This document shows positions 35,317 to 46,440 of a stretch of DNA of 64,000 nucleotides, one piece after another. Source of the stretch: Gentiana macrophylla (taxonomy: Eukaryota; Streptophyta; Magnoliopsida; Gentianales; Gentianaceae); assembly GCA_026214975.1 (NCBI GenBank), contig CM047815.1, positions 58,225,852 through 58,289,851 of the forward strand, in the 5' to 3' direction. A model generated the notes under the pieces. It did no database searches. It was given only the letters and a program-made list of their open reading frames with translations, and had not been told where the DNA came from. Each line of letters starts with the position of its first letter. Position 1 is the first letter of the stretch. The position numbers were made by a program, and so were the translations under genes.

Positions 35317-38300
35317 GACTTTGATCGTCCCGAACAAAGCATCAATAAGTCATTCCCCAAGACAACATTTCCCATGGTCGAATCATACTTACACAAGAAA
35401 CTCAAGTCAACTTATACTAGTCATGCTCATAAGATATCCATTATTCACTACTTACTATGAATCGAAGTGATGTGTGCATGTGCATTTGTTTTATATAAAT
35501 GTGTCAAGATTAGAGTTTATGCTAACCGCCAATCTCAACCTACCAACCTCGGCATTCATACTTTCTTATGCCTCATAGCGGTTAGAGCACTAGAGCAATA
35601 AGCAAGAGCGTATCTATAGGGTTTTGGACTTGGAGACCGAGTACTACTCAAAGCCTCTTAAAGAGTTGAATATTCTTTTCATATCTTCATATTTTTCAAA
35701 TACTATCAATCTCAAGGAAGAAAACTTTTAGAGTATCCCATATCTTAGATCTTGTATAGCATCGAATATTACCACAAGCAGGAGCTACTTTGGTAATGTC
35801 ACTACAAACCCAAAGTGTCTAACATTTTGCTAAAACAGTGCGTCTCAAGCTTATTACTCTGCTTTAATGGCTAAAAGATAAGAATGCATCAATGAGATAG
35901 ATATTGATACTAAGTTTACATAACCATTCATCTATGCAATGTACACAATATTAAATCGATTATTATGATTCGATGCGGTAAACTCGATTCTGATTGAGTA
36001 ATTGAATAATAAATAACTACTTGCAAAAACGGGCATGAATATCTTTAAATTTACTTAACATAAGTATAAAATGATCACGTACTCATGAAACTTGGTTCCT
36101 TTCCTATCAATTCTTAGCTAGGAACTCCTAATTCTAAGGGTACGAGATACATAATATGGTATTTATTCAATTTTTTCAATCATGTGCCGTTTCATTCAAT
36201 TTTCAATTATAATATAACATGGCTAAGTCTCCTACCCCCCACTTAAACATGGCATTGTCCTCAATGACAAAAATAAATGAGAATTTAAGAAAAATACTTA
36301 GCTCTGGAATGGGTCCAAGTAAAGGAAAAAGATCGGAGTAAATTTCAGCACGTCGTGGATAGATAGACACATCCTGTATAAGCAAACAAACTCCACGAAA
36401 CCGTCAAATACCATGTCTATGGAAGTTATAAAATAATGTGGCGGTAATGAGGTATAAATACCTAAAAACAGTTTAAACCACTTTATTTTATACAACCAAT
36501 GCAAGGGAAACTAAAAAGAAAAATACTAAATAGAAAGAAAAATAAACAAGCAACTAAAGATGGTGGTCTTCATCTACAACCTCCACCCGCCTAAATATTC
36601 TTAAAACCGGGTGAGAAGACAAAGATCAAAAGCATTACCCGGCGTGGGAAAACACGAGGTGACTCGATCGAAAAGGTATTCAATCCAGGAAAGAGAAACT
36701 TGGTAAGGTATAACAGATTGAATGCGACTATTGGCTAAAGATAAAATCAAATACTTAACGCAGAAACTTCTCGCTTGCATTGGATATCAACAACTTAGGG
36801 AGATGTAGCTACTCCTCAAAATCACTAATAACCCAATGTATCACGTAAAAGTCATAACCGTCATCAACAAGGTCGGATCAGTATGATAATGTAGAACAAA
36901 ACTTCTCATCTAGAAATGCCGGAATAGACGGAAAAGTGTGAAAATCAAAATGATAAAAGATAATCATTAAAGCTTAGCAATATTTCAAATTCCGCAAGAC
37001 AAAGGTATTTTGTAAAAATGGAGGTTGAGAGTAAGATGGGTTTATAAAAAGATATATATAAGGATGGTAAGAAAAGATAAAGGGTAGGTAAGAAATTGTG
37101 TTTTGGGTGGGTTTAAAATTGTTTAAGGGATTGGGTATGGGTGGGAGAGTGAAACAGATGGAAAGAAAGAGAGGCGATGAACGAATGGTTAGAAATCTGA
37201 ACTGTTGGGGTAGATTGGTGAGAGGATCGAAAAGGTTGAAGGGTGAAAAGGTATAAATGAAAGGATAAGGGTAGTTGCAGAATGAATTGCGCACCACTTT
37301 GAATTTTCACTTGGATCACCATTCTAAAAGATTTTGGAAGTTGACCAAAATTGTTATTGTTCGCACCAATCATTCTCTGTTACATTTTGATAATTCTCAA
37401 GCTCTCTTAATGCTTCCATCTTAAGATTGATTGCTAAATTTCCTTTTCTTTAGCCATTTCTCGACTCTCTAAGAAACTCTAATTCACGTGGCCTATATTG
37501 AGTAAAAGGTTTTGCACATCCTTAGCCCAATGGCCATCGGAACACGGCAAAATAAAAACCTCAACATATGTCACGTTACTTTTATTTGACTCAAAGAAAA
37601 CAAAACCTATAATCCTAAAAAAGAAATCCTAAGGGTTTTAAAGAAGTAGTTACGAGTTTAAAGTCCTCACTCGACTTTCCAAAAATTATCCTTGTCGGTT
37701 ATCATTCTTGGATCGCTGGACTTTGACCGCGCACTTATAAGAGTGGGCTTGTTGCTTTTGCGGATTAATACCCTTCCCTTGGTTGTGAGACCTAGAAAGC
37801 GACATTTATCCATACCATTTATCCAAAGCTCTTACCTCGGCTCGTTTTAGGAATTAGTGAATTCTAAGAAACTCGGTTAAAATTACGGTTTTGGCCTTGA
37901 CAATAAGAAACAATGAATCAAAGTACTCCGAATAAGGTCGGTTATGTAGGCAAGCCTACGCCCGTCTTATTCGTTGGAGCGTATGTGATTGATTCAGGCC
38001 AATCCGTCAAGATTAAGCCCGTTTAGCCCGAAGGCTTATCGGCTATGCTAAGTCTTGTTGAAGCTGCATAACGTACATCACACGTGGAGGAGTAGATTGA
38101 GCCGAAGATCGGTTGAACTCGCTTGACCATGGTTAGACCATTTCGAACCCATGTACTAAGAGTCTCCGATTTCTAAATTGTCACCCAAAGCGTAATCTCG
38201 TTTTCATTTAAGGTGGGTGCACGAGAAGCCATCACCATAAAACTCAACGAAAGAGAAGATGGTGTTCTCTCAAAACTCGAGCGTCTTCTTTAGATTGTGA

Positions 38301-39055
38301 ATGCTTAAACTACACAATTTGTTGCTCCCCTGGCGATAGAAGCAATATCATGCATAGGACAAAGAGATTTTAATGAACTACGAGGAACTCTTTATTCCTT
38401 GCTTCCTTTCAACGACTACATGTTTCCTTACACCTACAGATGAGATAGATTTGGGGCAGAACCTTCCACGCTAATAGAATTAATCTTACAAACCAACTCC
38501 GGACTAAGATTCATACTAAGGTTCATGTATAGGCTAACTTATGCTCAAAAAACCAAGAGGTAGTAAAACATAAGCAAAAAAGGTAGTACCTTGCCTTCAA
38601 CATTGTACCACGAAGAATTTAAGCCCTTAAAATTTTTTCGGAGCCATCTTGGTGCTTTAAAGGTATTGCTTCCATTGCTTTTCCCATCTTAGATTCGTAG
38701 CTCCACATGTTTCTTTGGGTTATTTTCGGCGCCAGCGAAAAATTATTGACTTGGATTATTGCTTCCCGGGTTTACGCAAGCGGAAGAAAAACAAAGCAGA
38801 CCGTAGACTGATTTTAACATGGTTTCCCATGCTTCTATCAGACCTACGGATTAAACATACGGGGATAAACAGACACGCGAAGTCCCGAAAATAGAACCAG
38901 GCTCGGCGGCGGCGAGAAGCGATCATTTGGGAGCGAAACCAATTTATTCCGGATTACGGAATTTTTACACATAGCAGACAACCAGAGGGACTCAAAAACA
39001 GACTCTAAAACAGAAAACTTGACATGAATAAGAAAATTATTTATATATAAAATTG
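35317..39055 (-). other. LARD interior, non-coding
   Basis: No ORF above about 107 codons on either strand, and none with a known motif. The longest (37297-36974 and 37373-37113) lie in a purine-rich tract and look accidental. The interior may hold packaging or structural RNA; nothing in the sequence proves it. Confidence 0.6.
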
Positions 39056-39061
39056 ACCATT

Positions 39062-39086
39062 GGTTCCCCGGCAACGGCGCCAAAAA
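39062..39086 (-). other. Primer binding site (tRNA-Asp)
   Basis: On the minus strand TGGCGCCGTTGCCGGGGA follows the LTR end. It is the exact complement of the plant tRNA-Asp(GUC) acceptor end including CCA, as I recall that tRNA. Confidence 0.85.
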
Positions 39087-39088
39087 CT

Positions 39089-40886
39089 TGATCGGGGTCA
39101 ATCAGGTTATAATATATTTGACCACCATAAACCAATACTAGCAAGAGGACTAGGCCCATTGTAGTATAGCTATAGTGAATCAAGGTCGATCCCACAGGGA
39201 ACCAATTGTGGGTCATTTCATATACAAACAATTAATTATACATGTCAAGGACATAAAGGCGGTCTACGACCAATATAAAACAAGAAAGGTAAAGACACGA
39301 CTCGACACAACGTAATTAACCTCCCCAATTATAGTCTTTATCGTTTGGACCTAGATAATTTATATAATAAAGCCGAACTTATTAAGCTGTCAATCCGTTT
39401 GTATCTATCTTAGATTGGCTACGGGAGTCATCCTCTTTAACTTGACTTAGCACCGGTTAGGTTGCTAGATCAACGTGCTACATTACGTGACTTCACCTTT
39501 TGGGTATCCATCTCATATAACTTGCGCTTACGACACTAAGGATGCCGATATTAATCGTACACCTCGTCTGCAGGCAACATTCTATGGTTAGGCGTACTTC
39601 TAGCGATTACTCAAGCTCTCGTCCAACTAGCAATTACAAAGTTATAGTCTCATGCTAATCTACGACGTATGTATAATCGGTGCATGCAATTCCGAATATA
39701 AACCTACAGATATATTTTGAGCGTCCGTGAAGAGCAATTCATAAGCCTACTAAGAGTTTTATGTTGGTATTTCCTTTACACGTTTTAATTAAACTAAGCG
39801 AGTAACGTAGCCATAGCCATACTTTGCGAGATAATAAATTCAACTAGGCTAAACCTACCATAAAGACGCGTGGCGAAATAAGCGATGAAAGCAGGGCTCG
39901 ATCGACCGAGTGTAAGGCCTCGATCGACCGAATGACACCTTCTACGGTCACCCGAACGATTTCAACCCATAATACATCTTAGAATATATCTCTCGGCGTT
40001 TCATCATACGTAAGCAGTTAAAGCGAGAATTCTTACGATATTCATATAAACTAACATAGATACGCATTAATTAAATCAAGTAGATTCATGAATAAATACT
40101 TAGTGTATGGCGTAGGTTATGGGATCCTCATAGACAAGGTATCGCCACCTTCCCAGCGTGATAGCCTAGATCTACATCATCTAGCTATGATTAACTAACT
40201 CAAGCGATAAAGCATAATTGGGAATTAATTATTGAAAATAAAAACAACGAGAAAATTAAAGGCTTACATATTTGCGACCATAATAAAGCTATTTGGGCGA
40301 CTACATTGTATCGTACCAAAGCTATGAATGTAAATTGATAAAAAGGTATAAGGTATTGTATGTATGTCTAAGGTGTGTGTCGGTGTGTTTTTACAAATTT
40401 CATGAATCTTTGCTTATATAGAGGTTTTTGCCGACCTAGGAAGGATCTAGAAGATATACGCCAATTTCGCGCATAAACTTCAAGTGACCGAGCCGACTCT
40501 CGGTAGACCGAATGGATAGGCTCGGTCGACCGAGCCCTTTTACACTTGTTAAGCGCGTCTCTTTGTCGACTTGTTCCCATTTGCATTCTTTTGAACCGAT
40601 CGATTTATCCTTTGATTAATGCTCCGATTTTCCTCTTCATTATCTTGAGATTTTCGATTGCTGCGATATTTATCTTCCCGATTTATCACGATCTACAAAA
40701 TCGGCAATTATCGCACAATAAATCGGCCTTTAATAATAAAAATAGCTAAATACCAAAAATCATATTAATAATCACTTAACATTAAATAATAAATATAAAC
40801 GAGTGATTCAATATGAAATATACATTATTAATCTCGATTTAAGGTCAACGTTGATGACTTTTACGGGTATAATTTGACCGTCATCA
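39089..40886 (-). repeat. 5' LTR of the LARD
   Basis: Same sequence family as 33534-35302, 1798 bases. The perfect palindrome GGCTCGGTCGACCGAGCC is at 40519-40536, and two CTCGATCGACCGA variants lie at 39897-39909 and 39919-39931. The left LTR has only one copy at the equivalent of the latter pair. Confidence 0.85.
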
Positions 40887-40891
40887 TATAG
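40887..40891. repeat. Target site duplication TATAG (right)
   Basis: Matches 33529-33533. Confidence 0.9.
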
Positions 40892-41400
40892 TTGTGCACG
40901 GAGCCGCCCAAGTGTTCGGCACTCACCGTTGATCCACACGGACCTCCCGCCAGAATCCTTGCCTAGCATTGCTATTGGAAAACTCACTTGCTAGACCAAT
41001 TTTTCTCTCTCTAAGAAGCTATCAAATATTTTCTAGTAAAATAATTCTTTTGTACAAAATAGCTTGACAACCCGTCCTGCTTATAACAGAAGGTGGTGCC
41101 CCAACGAGCTCTCAAATCTTTAAAGAGAAGTTTCATTCTTGGGGTAGGGAGAGTGAAAACCTTTTTTCCAATAAAATACGGAATTAAGGAAGTAAATTTC
41201 TTTAATTGATTTATCTTTTTATTTAATATCTTATATCAAATAATCCATTAATTAAATTGCAAAATACATATACATCATATACATACATATCTGGCGCTAC
41301 ACATATATATAAATGTATTCTGGACTTTTAATTAATCAATATGATTAATATCATGTATTATTTATAATTGAATAATACTATATTAATTTATCAATTTTTT
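40892..41400 (-). repeat. Right part of the split copia LTR relic
   Basis: Continuation of 33380-33533 after removal of the LARD. It shows the motif order of the LTR at 7737-9532 (a GGACCTCC segment, a splice-like CTAGACC, then an AT-rich tail). The right end is not clearly defined. Confidence 0.45.
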
Positions 41401-41631
41401 TTAAATAAGCACACACTTCTTTTATTAAAAGCTAAAAAGGTTTTTGAAACTCACAAGCCGAGTTTCATAACTCAAATTACAAAATCTTGAAGGTAACGGT
41501 TGATTTTCTTTCTCGATCGCCTAGCCATCATGTGTATTTTTCCAACTTCAAATGTTTCCTTTCCTAAGATCGGAAGAATAGTTTTTCTTTTTCTTGATTT
41601 TTCTAGGCAATGTATTCAAAATCTCTAGGAG

Positions 41632-41937
41632 TTATCTATCCTTATAAATTGAAAGACCCATCGGCCCGGTGATAGTGTCCTTTCGAGTTGGTGAAGAAAT
41701 AGTTAGAGTATCTATTTCACGTTGTGCGGCCTCTTGATTTATCTTCAATCTTACCTCACATATCTCCTCCCCAATGATCGGGGCCGGTTCGATTTGCAGT
41801 TGTTCACGCTCAATTTTGTCTTGTGTGCTTTCGATTAAAGGTTTGATGGCTTGTTGAGAGCTTCCATCATAATCGAGGGCTGGTTCGATTTCCAGCTGTT
41901 TTTTGGCTTGTTGCAGCTTCAATTTTTCGAGTGACAT
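41632..41937 (-). CDS. Hypothetical 101-residue E/Q-rich protein
   Basis: Starts MSLEKLKLQQAKKQLEIEPA and ends GPMGLSIYKDR. Mostly helical, with a loose internal repeat (QLEIEPALDYDG and QLQIEPAPIIGE, about 40 residues apart). No known domain. The ATG lies two bases beyond the minus-strand copia LTR, so the LTR may have removed its original upstream exons and could now drive it. The 3' side to 41400 is AT-rich and looks like a 3' UTR. It may be the 3' exon of a truncated host gene. Confidence 0.35.
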   Translation of the reverse strand: MSLEKLKLQQAKKQLEIEPALDYDGSSQQAIKPLIESTQDKIEREQLQIEPAPIIGEEICEVRLKINQEAAQREIDTLTISSPTRKDTITGPMGLSIYKDR

Positions 41938-41938
41938 C

Positions 41939-42381
41939 TGATGAAGTCTACAGAATTATAAACTGAAAGTAAAATGCGGAATTATTATTGATGAACTAAA
42001 ACTTACAAGTTGAATTTAAATGTAGTTGATCATGTGGTATTTATAGCTTCATACACCTCATGGATTAGTAAGAAGTAAGTTACAAGCGGTTACAATAATC
42101 TGTAACTGAATAACCGCTATCTACATTACAATACACTAGATTACTTAGCATGTTGTCGTGTCTTAATACTGTCAGCAGGCTGATGTGTTTTCACATTATC
42201 AGCAGAGCGTATCAACCGACTTCACTCAGCATTCTCTTCAGCCTCTGTCTGTAACACCCCCTCAAGCTGAGAGTAGTATATGAACAACTTTGCACTCAGC
42301 ATTCCATTCAGCTACTTGAACTCTGAAATATTTTTGAGATTCCAATTTGTCTAGCAGATAAGAGAAAATAGGTGCATGCAA
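41939..42381 (-). mobile_element. 3' end of a Ty1/copia element: LTR and polypurine tract
   Basis: On the minus strand a purine tract AGCTTGAGGGGG at about 42268-42257 precedes an LTR from 42256 (TGTTACAGACAGAGG) to 41939 (TAGACTTCATCA), 318 bases. A TATA box AGCTATAAATACCAC lies at about 42049-42035. About 125 bases of internal 3' sequence remain before another LTR begins at 42382. Same family as the LTR at 32522-32868. Confidence 0.7.
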
Positions 42382-43629
42382 TGTTGGATCGAGAACGCGC
42401 AATAAATACTCTAGAGGGGGGTGAATAGAGTATTATGGACTTTTTAAAAAAAATTCTTTAACCACTTTTAAAATACTAAAGCAGATTAAAACAATTCAAG
42501 TGGTTTATCACACAAAATCGGAGTATACACTTAACTTAGTTCAGTTAACAAACCCAGACGGAAGATCTAGTTTCGATTAACCAAAGGAACCTAAGTTAGC
42601 TTCAGTTGATATGTTTCTAAAAACAAGTTCAGTGAAGATTTGCAGGTTTCAACTATATCAGCTTTGAACACTTAAAAAAACATAATAGCAGGCTTGCAGT
42701 TTCAGATTTTAAGTGTTATCCTAAAACATGCAGCTTCTAAGTGTTCAAACAATAACACAAAATTGCATATCCAGTTTTTATCTTGTTTAAGCCTAAGACA
42801 TGCAATTCTAAGGTGTGTATCAAAGTAATAAACTACCTAAGCACATATCACATCCACACACAAAGGTTTTCACTGGATGTCGCTTGAGTCTTATTACAAA
42901 ACAAAAACTAAAAGAGATAAAATTACAACACTTACACACTGTTAAAAGTGTTACTAACCGGATAACCAAATTAGTGTTAGTCTTAAGCGAACCATATACT
43001 CCGACTAACACTAAGATGTCCTAAATCCTTAGTAACAAACAATTAACAGATTTCTGCAAACACTCACCAAATGAGTACTTACCAAGAATCTTGACCCGGA
43101 TTCTTGAACCCGAACTCAGCTCCATGGATTTGTGACCCGGATTCAGCTCCGTGAATCCGTATCTCAACAGGACCGAAACCGAACTACTGAACCACAGCTT
43201 GGCTAAGTTGTGTCCTTGTTATTTCTCATCAATAACAAGTGGCGAACACCTCTATGCTTCAATAAACACTCACTAAAGGTTTTTCTTAGAGTTACACTCT
43301 ACACTCACACCTCACTTTTCTTTAACACTCAAGAAACAAACAGTTTACAGAATACAAGTGTTGTAAGAAAATGATATTGAGACTTAGTGATGAAGTTGAC
43401 TGAGAGGGCTGTTCTACATTCTTCTTGAAGAGACTGGGGTAGTATATATATACTACTAGAAGAGTAGAGAGATTGGTCTTGTGTAATCCAGCTTTTGGCT
43501 TTATTCCAAACGGCTATAAGTTGTGTATGAAAGTGACATGCACACATAACAACAAATTAAATCTGTGTGAGGGTGCAGTTAAAGCAACGGTCAAATGACT
43601 TTGGGAGAAACAAAGCACATTGATCAACA
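42382..43629 (-). repeat. Isolated LTR of a copia-type element
   Basis: On the minus strand it starts TGTTGATCAATGTGC at 43629 and ends TCTCGATCCAACA at 42382. The segment TATTCACCCCCCTCTAGAGT just before the end is a frequent feature of plant copia LTR 3' termini. A TATA motif (GTATATATATAC) is centred at about 43449. No primer site, PPT or target duplication was found (flanks TGCAA and CTAGA), so it is either a solo LTR with decayed flanks or a recombinant. Confidence 0.6.
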
Positions 43630-43639
43630 CTAGAGTACG

Positions 43640-43985
43640 TAAATGAACGTCGAGATTCGATTCGATTATTTGTATTCGCTCGAAAAAGCTCGATTCGAGT
43701 TCGATTCGAACGCTTCGAACGTCGAGCGAGCGTTAGGTATTTGATATTAAATCTATCGAGCCGAACCAGATCGAACACGTTCGCTCGAACTATTGTATAT
43801 TTAAAAAACTATATATATAAGGTTCGAACATGTTCGAACCGTTAATTATGTTCGAACATGTCGAACATGTTCGAACTTTCGAACCCGAGCCGAACCTTGC
43901 TAAACTAAGGTTCGACCGATTCGAGCCGAGCGAACCTTAGGTTCGAACCTTTCGAGCCGAACTCGAACCACCATGCGTGTTCGGT
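43640..43985. repeat. Dense TTCGA / GTTCGAAC palindrome cluster
   Basis: More than 25 TTCGA/TCGAA words in about 345 bases, including GAACATGTTCGAAC-type palindromes in series at 43825-43880. Such arrays occur near the ends of some plant DNA transposons as transposase binding sites. No terminal repeat or duplication was identified here. Confidence 0.6.
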
Positions 43986-44199
43986 AGGGTTAGAAATTCG
44001 TTCTGTACTAATCAACACACATATCACATGGGAGAGTGAGAGAATATTACACATTATTCAAGACAGCTTTCTCATAAACCAAAAATTCAACTTAGATAAA
44101 AATATTATACGAAAAATACATATAGTATATCAGATCAGTACAACACATTTTAGACTCACATATCAGAAGTTAATTATTCCAAATATTCAGAATATATAT

Positions 44200-44290
44200 C
44201 CCCAGGCGGGATACTTAACGCGTTAGCTCTGACCTTTGATCGCAGACGTCGTCACGCGGCGCCTAGTATCCATCGTTTACGGCTAGGACT
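44200..44290 (-). pseudogene. Plastid 16S rRNA fragment (nuclear plastid DNA)
   Basis: The minus strand reads like plastid 16S rRNA around position 800-890: AGTCCTAGCCGTAAACGATG, GATACTAGGCGC, a scrambled patch at 44230-44258, then GCTAACGCGTTAAGTATCCC and GCCTGGGG. The conserved words at both ends make the identity secure. It is non-functional. Confidence 0.85.
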
Positions 44291-44725
44291 CTTGGGGGTT
44301 GTGGGAGAGCAATACAAGCGTTGTCTTTGCTAAGTAAGCGACCGAATGCTGCACCCTAGATGGCGAAAGTCCAATAGCCGAAAGCATCACTCGCTTACGC
44401 TCGACCCGAGTAGCATGGGGGCGTGGAATCCGTGGAATCCGTGTGACCACCTTGCAAGGCTAAATACTCTCTGGGTGACCGATAAGCGAGGCTAAATACC
44501 GTGAGGAAGGGTGACCTATCGGGAAGTGAAATAGAACATGAAACCATAAGCTGAGGTGGGAGGGGTGAAAAGAACCCGCATTGAAGAGTGAAATAGAACA
44601 TGTGGCCGTAGGAACTCCCGGAGCGTATGGGAGGAGTCCGTAGGGCAATTGTCACCGCTTATGGTGAACACTGGTGAAGAATGAGCCGGATGACTCATGG
44701 CTAAGTGGAGGCGAACCGAATGTTT
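44291..44725 (+). pseudogene. Plastid 23S rRNA fragment, rearranged (nuclear plastid DNA)
   Basis: Plus strand follows plastid 23S rRNA from about position 250 onward: GGGTTGTGGGAGAGCAATAC, CGAATGCTGCACCCTAGATG, GCGAAAGTCCA, CGAAAGCATCACT, GACCCGAGTAGCATGGGG, CCACCTTGCAAGGCTAAATA, CTGGGTGACCGATA, AGTGAAATAGAACATGAAAC, then GTAGGGCAATTGTCACCGCT, GAAGAATGAGCCGG and CTAAGTGGAGG. Pieces are shortened or repeated: GGAATCCGT occurs twice in tandem, and GTGAAATAGAACATG appears at 44527 and 44588. The order broadly follows the gene but large parts are missing. Confidence 0.85.
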
Positions 44726-45022
44726 GTTGTTTTCAAAAACAAATTTGACCGCAAAGACCGTAAGCGAGGACCACATATTTATAGAGGCAGGTTAAAAGGG
44801 CAATTGTCAAATCTTGGGGATATAGTCTTTTTGTTGAGAAACACGAACATGATCTTTTGAATCCCCTAAATCTTGGCGTTTTAGGTGTTTTTTAGGCCAA
44901 ACTAAAGCCTAATTGGGAAGGGAACCCGAAGTTGATTTGAATGTTTGTGGTTTTGAAAAAAACAAAGAAAACCGCAAAAAGACTTCAGAATAACGAGGAC
45001 CCCATATTTATATGACATATAA
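44717..45022 (+). repeat. Pair of related 75-85 base segments with TATA-like ends
   Basis: GAATGTTTGTTGTTTTCAAA ... CGAGGACCACATATTTATAGAGG (44717-44787) and GAATGTTTGTGGTTTTGAAA ... CGAGGACCCCATATTTATATGA (about 44938-45017) are diverged copies about 220 bases apart. Confidence 0.6.
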
Positions 45023-46189
45023 GGCACAGATTTAGCAAAGAGACATGCATATACGAACTATATTTTGATATATATATTATGCGCTTACACGATAGAACAT
45101 ATCATACAAATTAGCAGGAGATGAGGATTATTAAGAAAATGTACACCTCATATGCATTATGGCCTGGGATCACAGAAACATGGTCAAGCATTACTACAGA
45201 AAATTTAATATCCATTTTACTCTATAGAGCAGCAAGAAAGGGTCGATTTAAATAAGAACATAGGACTAGATCTAAGCATGCATTTACAGATCAAGAAATT
45301 TGGCAAGTTATGAACTGAGACATGCTTTTAATAGACAGACCACATTTAGAAAACGGATTTACAGGACTGTAAAAAGTGTTGCAAGGTTTATTGTCCAATT
45401 TCAGATCAAAACAAGATTAGGCAACAGATTTTAGTATTAATAAATCTTCACATTACACATGCGATTAACAGAAGCATAATACAGTCAACATACTGAGAAA
45501 GGTTCGACCTTTAAATTTGACAGACGGTTTTACTGAAGTCTTGAAGATTAGACATGCAATAGATCAAGGATATCAGATTTCAGCTTTTCTTAAATATAAA
45601 ATGCAATGTATAAAATAAAATAGGAAACTTCCCTGTTATTCAGATTCACGGGTTGAGTTGTTGATTTAGAGACATTATCGGCCTCGGCTATCAGTCCTCA
45701 TCGGCCTCAGCGAGGAACGAAGCTTAAAAGCTTCAGGCTTTCATCATTGCGGCTGCTTCTTTTACCTTCATCTAGCATTCCGAGTGTCTGAGCACCATCA
45801 GACCTGTTGAAAGCACCAGCTGACAGAGAAAAGGGGCCAGAAGTTGCACAAAGATGGATGAAAGCAGGTTCATTGCAACGAAATGTTCCTCACCATTACA
45901 CCGAAAGAAGAATAGAGAAGAGCTCTGCAATCGAGAAGGAGAGCATGTTTGTTTAACAAAAAAAGAATGAATCTTCTCAGGAAAAAAGAAAGGAAGGAGA
46001 GAGGTTTTCATCATTTGGAGAATATAGACGTTTGAGAGGGAAAATACTTGTGTGGAGAGGGATTTTGAGGTGAAGTGATGGGTGAAACGATTAGAACCAC
46101 ACAGTTTTAAGACAGAATGAAACTGTGTGGTGTGTGTGTCTCCACACCGTGTGGAGACACCACACAAGAACCACCCGTTTGAGAGCAGG
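45023..46189. other. Unassigned stretch
   Basis: AT-rich to 45640, then a GC-richer patch with two TCGGCCTC words. A minus-strand frame at 46167-45772 (131 codons) has no known motif and lies over short inverted words such as CACACCGTGTGG. No gene supported. Confidence 0.3.
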
Positions 46190-46440
46190 AGAGTAATGGA
46201 AAGACATATAGATGGAAAAATGGTTAAAACACCTAAGTGGCGCCCTCGACCCCGATCCGCGGGAATGTGAGAGGTTAATTAGGTAGTGCACCAGAGCAGC
46301 AGTCAGAGAACTGCTGGTTCGTAATCATGAAGGGTGTTATCGATCGGAATCAGCCCTTTACGGGAATCGAGCCGTGACCTCCAATAGAGCAGGGTCATTT
46401 GTTATTATAATAATCCATTTCTCACCACTGCGCCATATCA
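46190..46440 (-). mobile_element. tRNA-derived SINE candidate
   Basis: On the minus strand an A-box-like TGGCGCAGTGGTGAG (46435-46421) is followed at polymerase-III spacing by a B-box-like GGCTCGATTCC (46373-46363). The region between cannot fold as a normal tRNA (AT-rich insert), and a tRNA-unrelated body extends downstream to about 46190. No poly-A tail or target duplication was defined. Confidence 0.5.

Larger units (their letters stand above)
33534..40886 (-). mobile_element. Ty3-like LARD (non-autonomous LTR retrotransposon), 7.35 kb
   Basis: Two LTRs (33534-35302 and 39089-40886) in direct orientation, with TG...CA ends, a 5-base TATAG duplication, a tRNA-Asp primer binding site at the inner edge of the right LTR and a purine tract at the inner edge of the left LTR. 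Orientation is minus. The 3.8 kb interior has no protease, RT, integrase or gag motif in any frame that I can see, so it must have moved with proteins supplied in trans. The primer site and the GTCGATCCCAC-type LTR end suggest the Athila/Tat side of Ty3/gypsy (inference). The LTRs differ by many small indels and substitutions. Confidence 0.85.

Noticed and set aside
36974..37373. Overlapping minus-strand ORFs in the LARD interior
   Set aside because: They lie in a purine-biased tract, lack any motif and overlap each other in different frames.
42382..43629. Complete solo LTR with target duplication
   Set aside because: Ends look right, but flanks TGCAA and CTAGA do not match, so the clean-insertion claim was dropped.
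44291..44725. Functional rRNA gene
   Set aside because: Clear plastid 23S words but large gaps, repeats and many substitutions; an inserted fragment, not a working gene.
45772..46167. 131-codon minus-strand ORF
   Set aside because: No known domain, biased S/L/F composition and no promoter or splice context; not supported as a gene.
46363..46435. tRNA gene on the minus strand
   Set aside because: A and B boxes exist, but no cloverleaf can be drawn through the AT-rich middle; treated as a SINE candidate.
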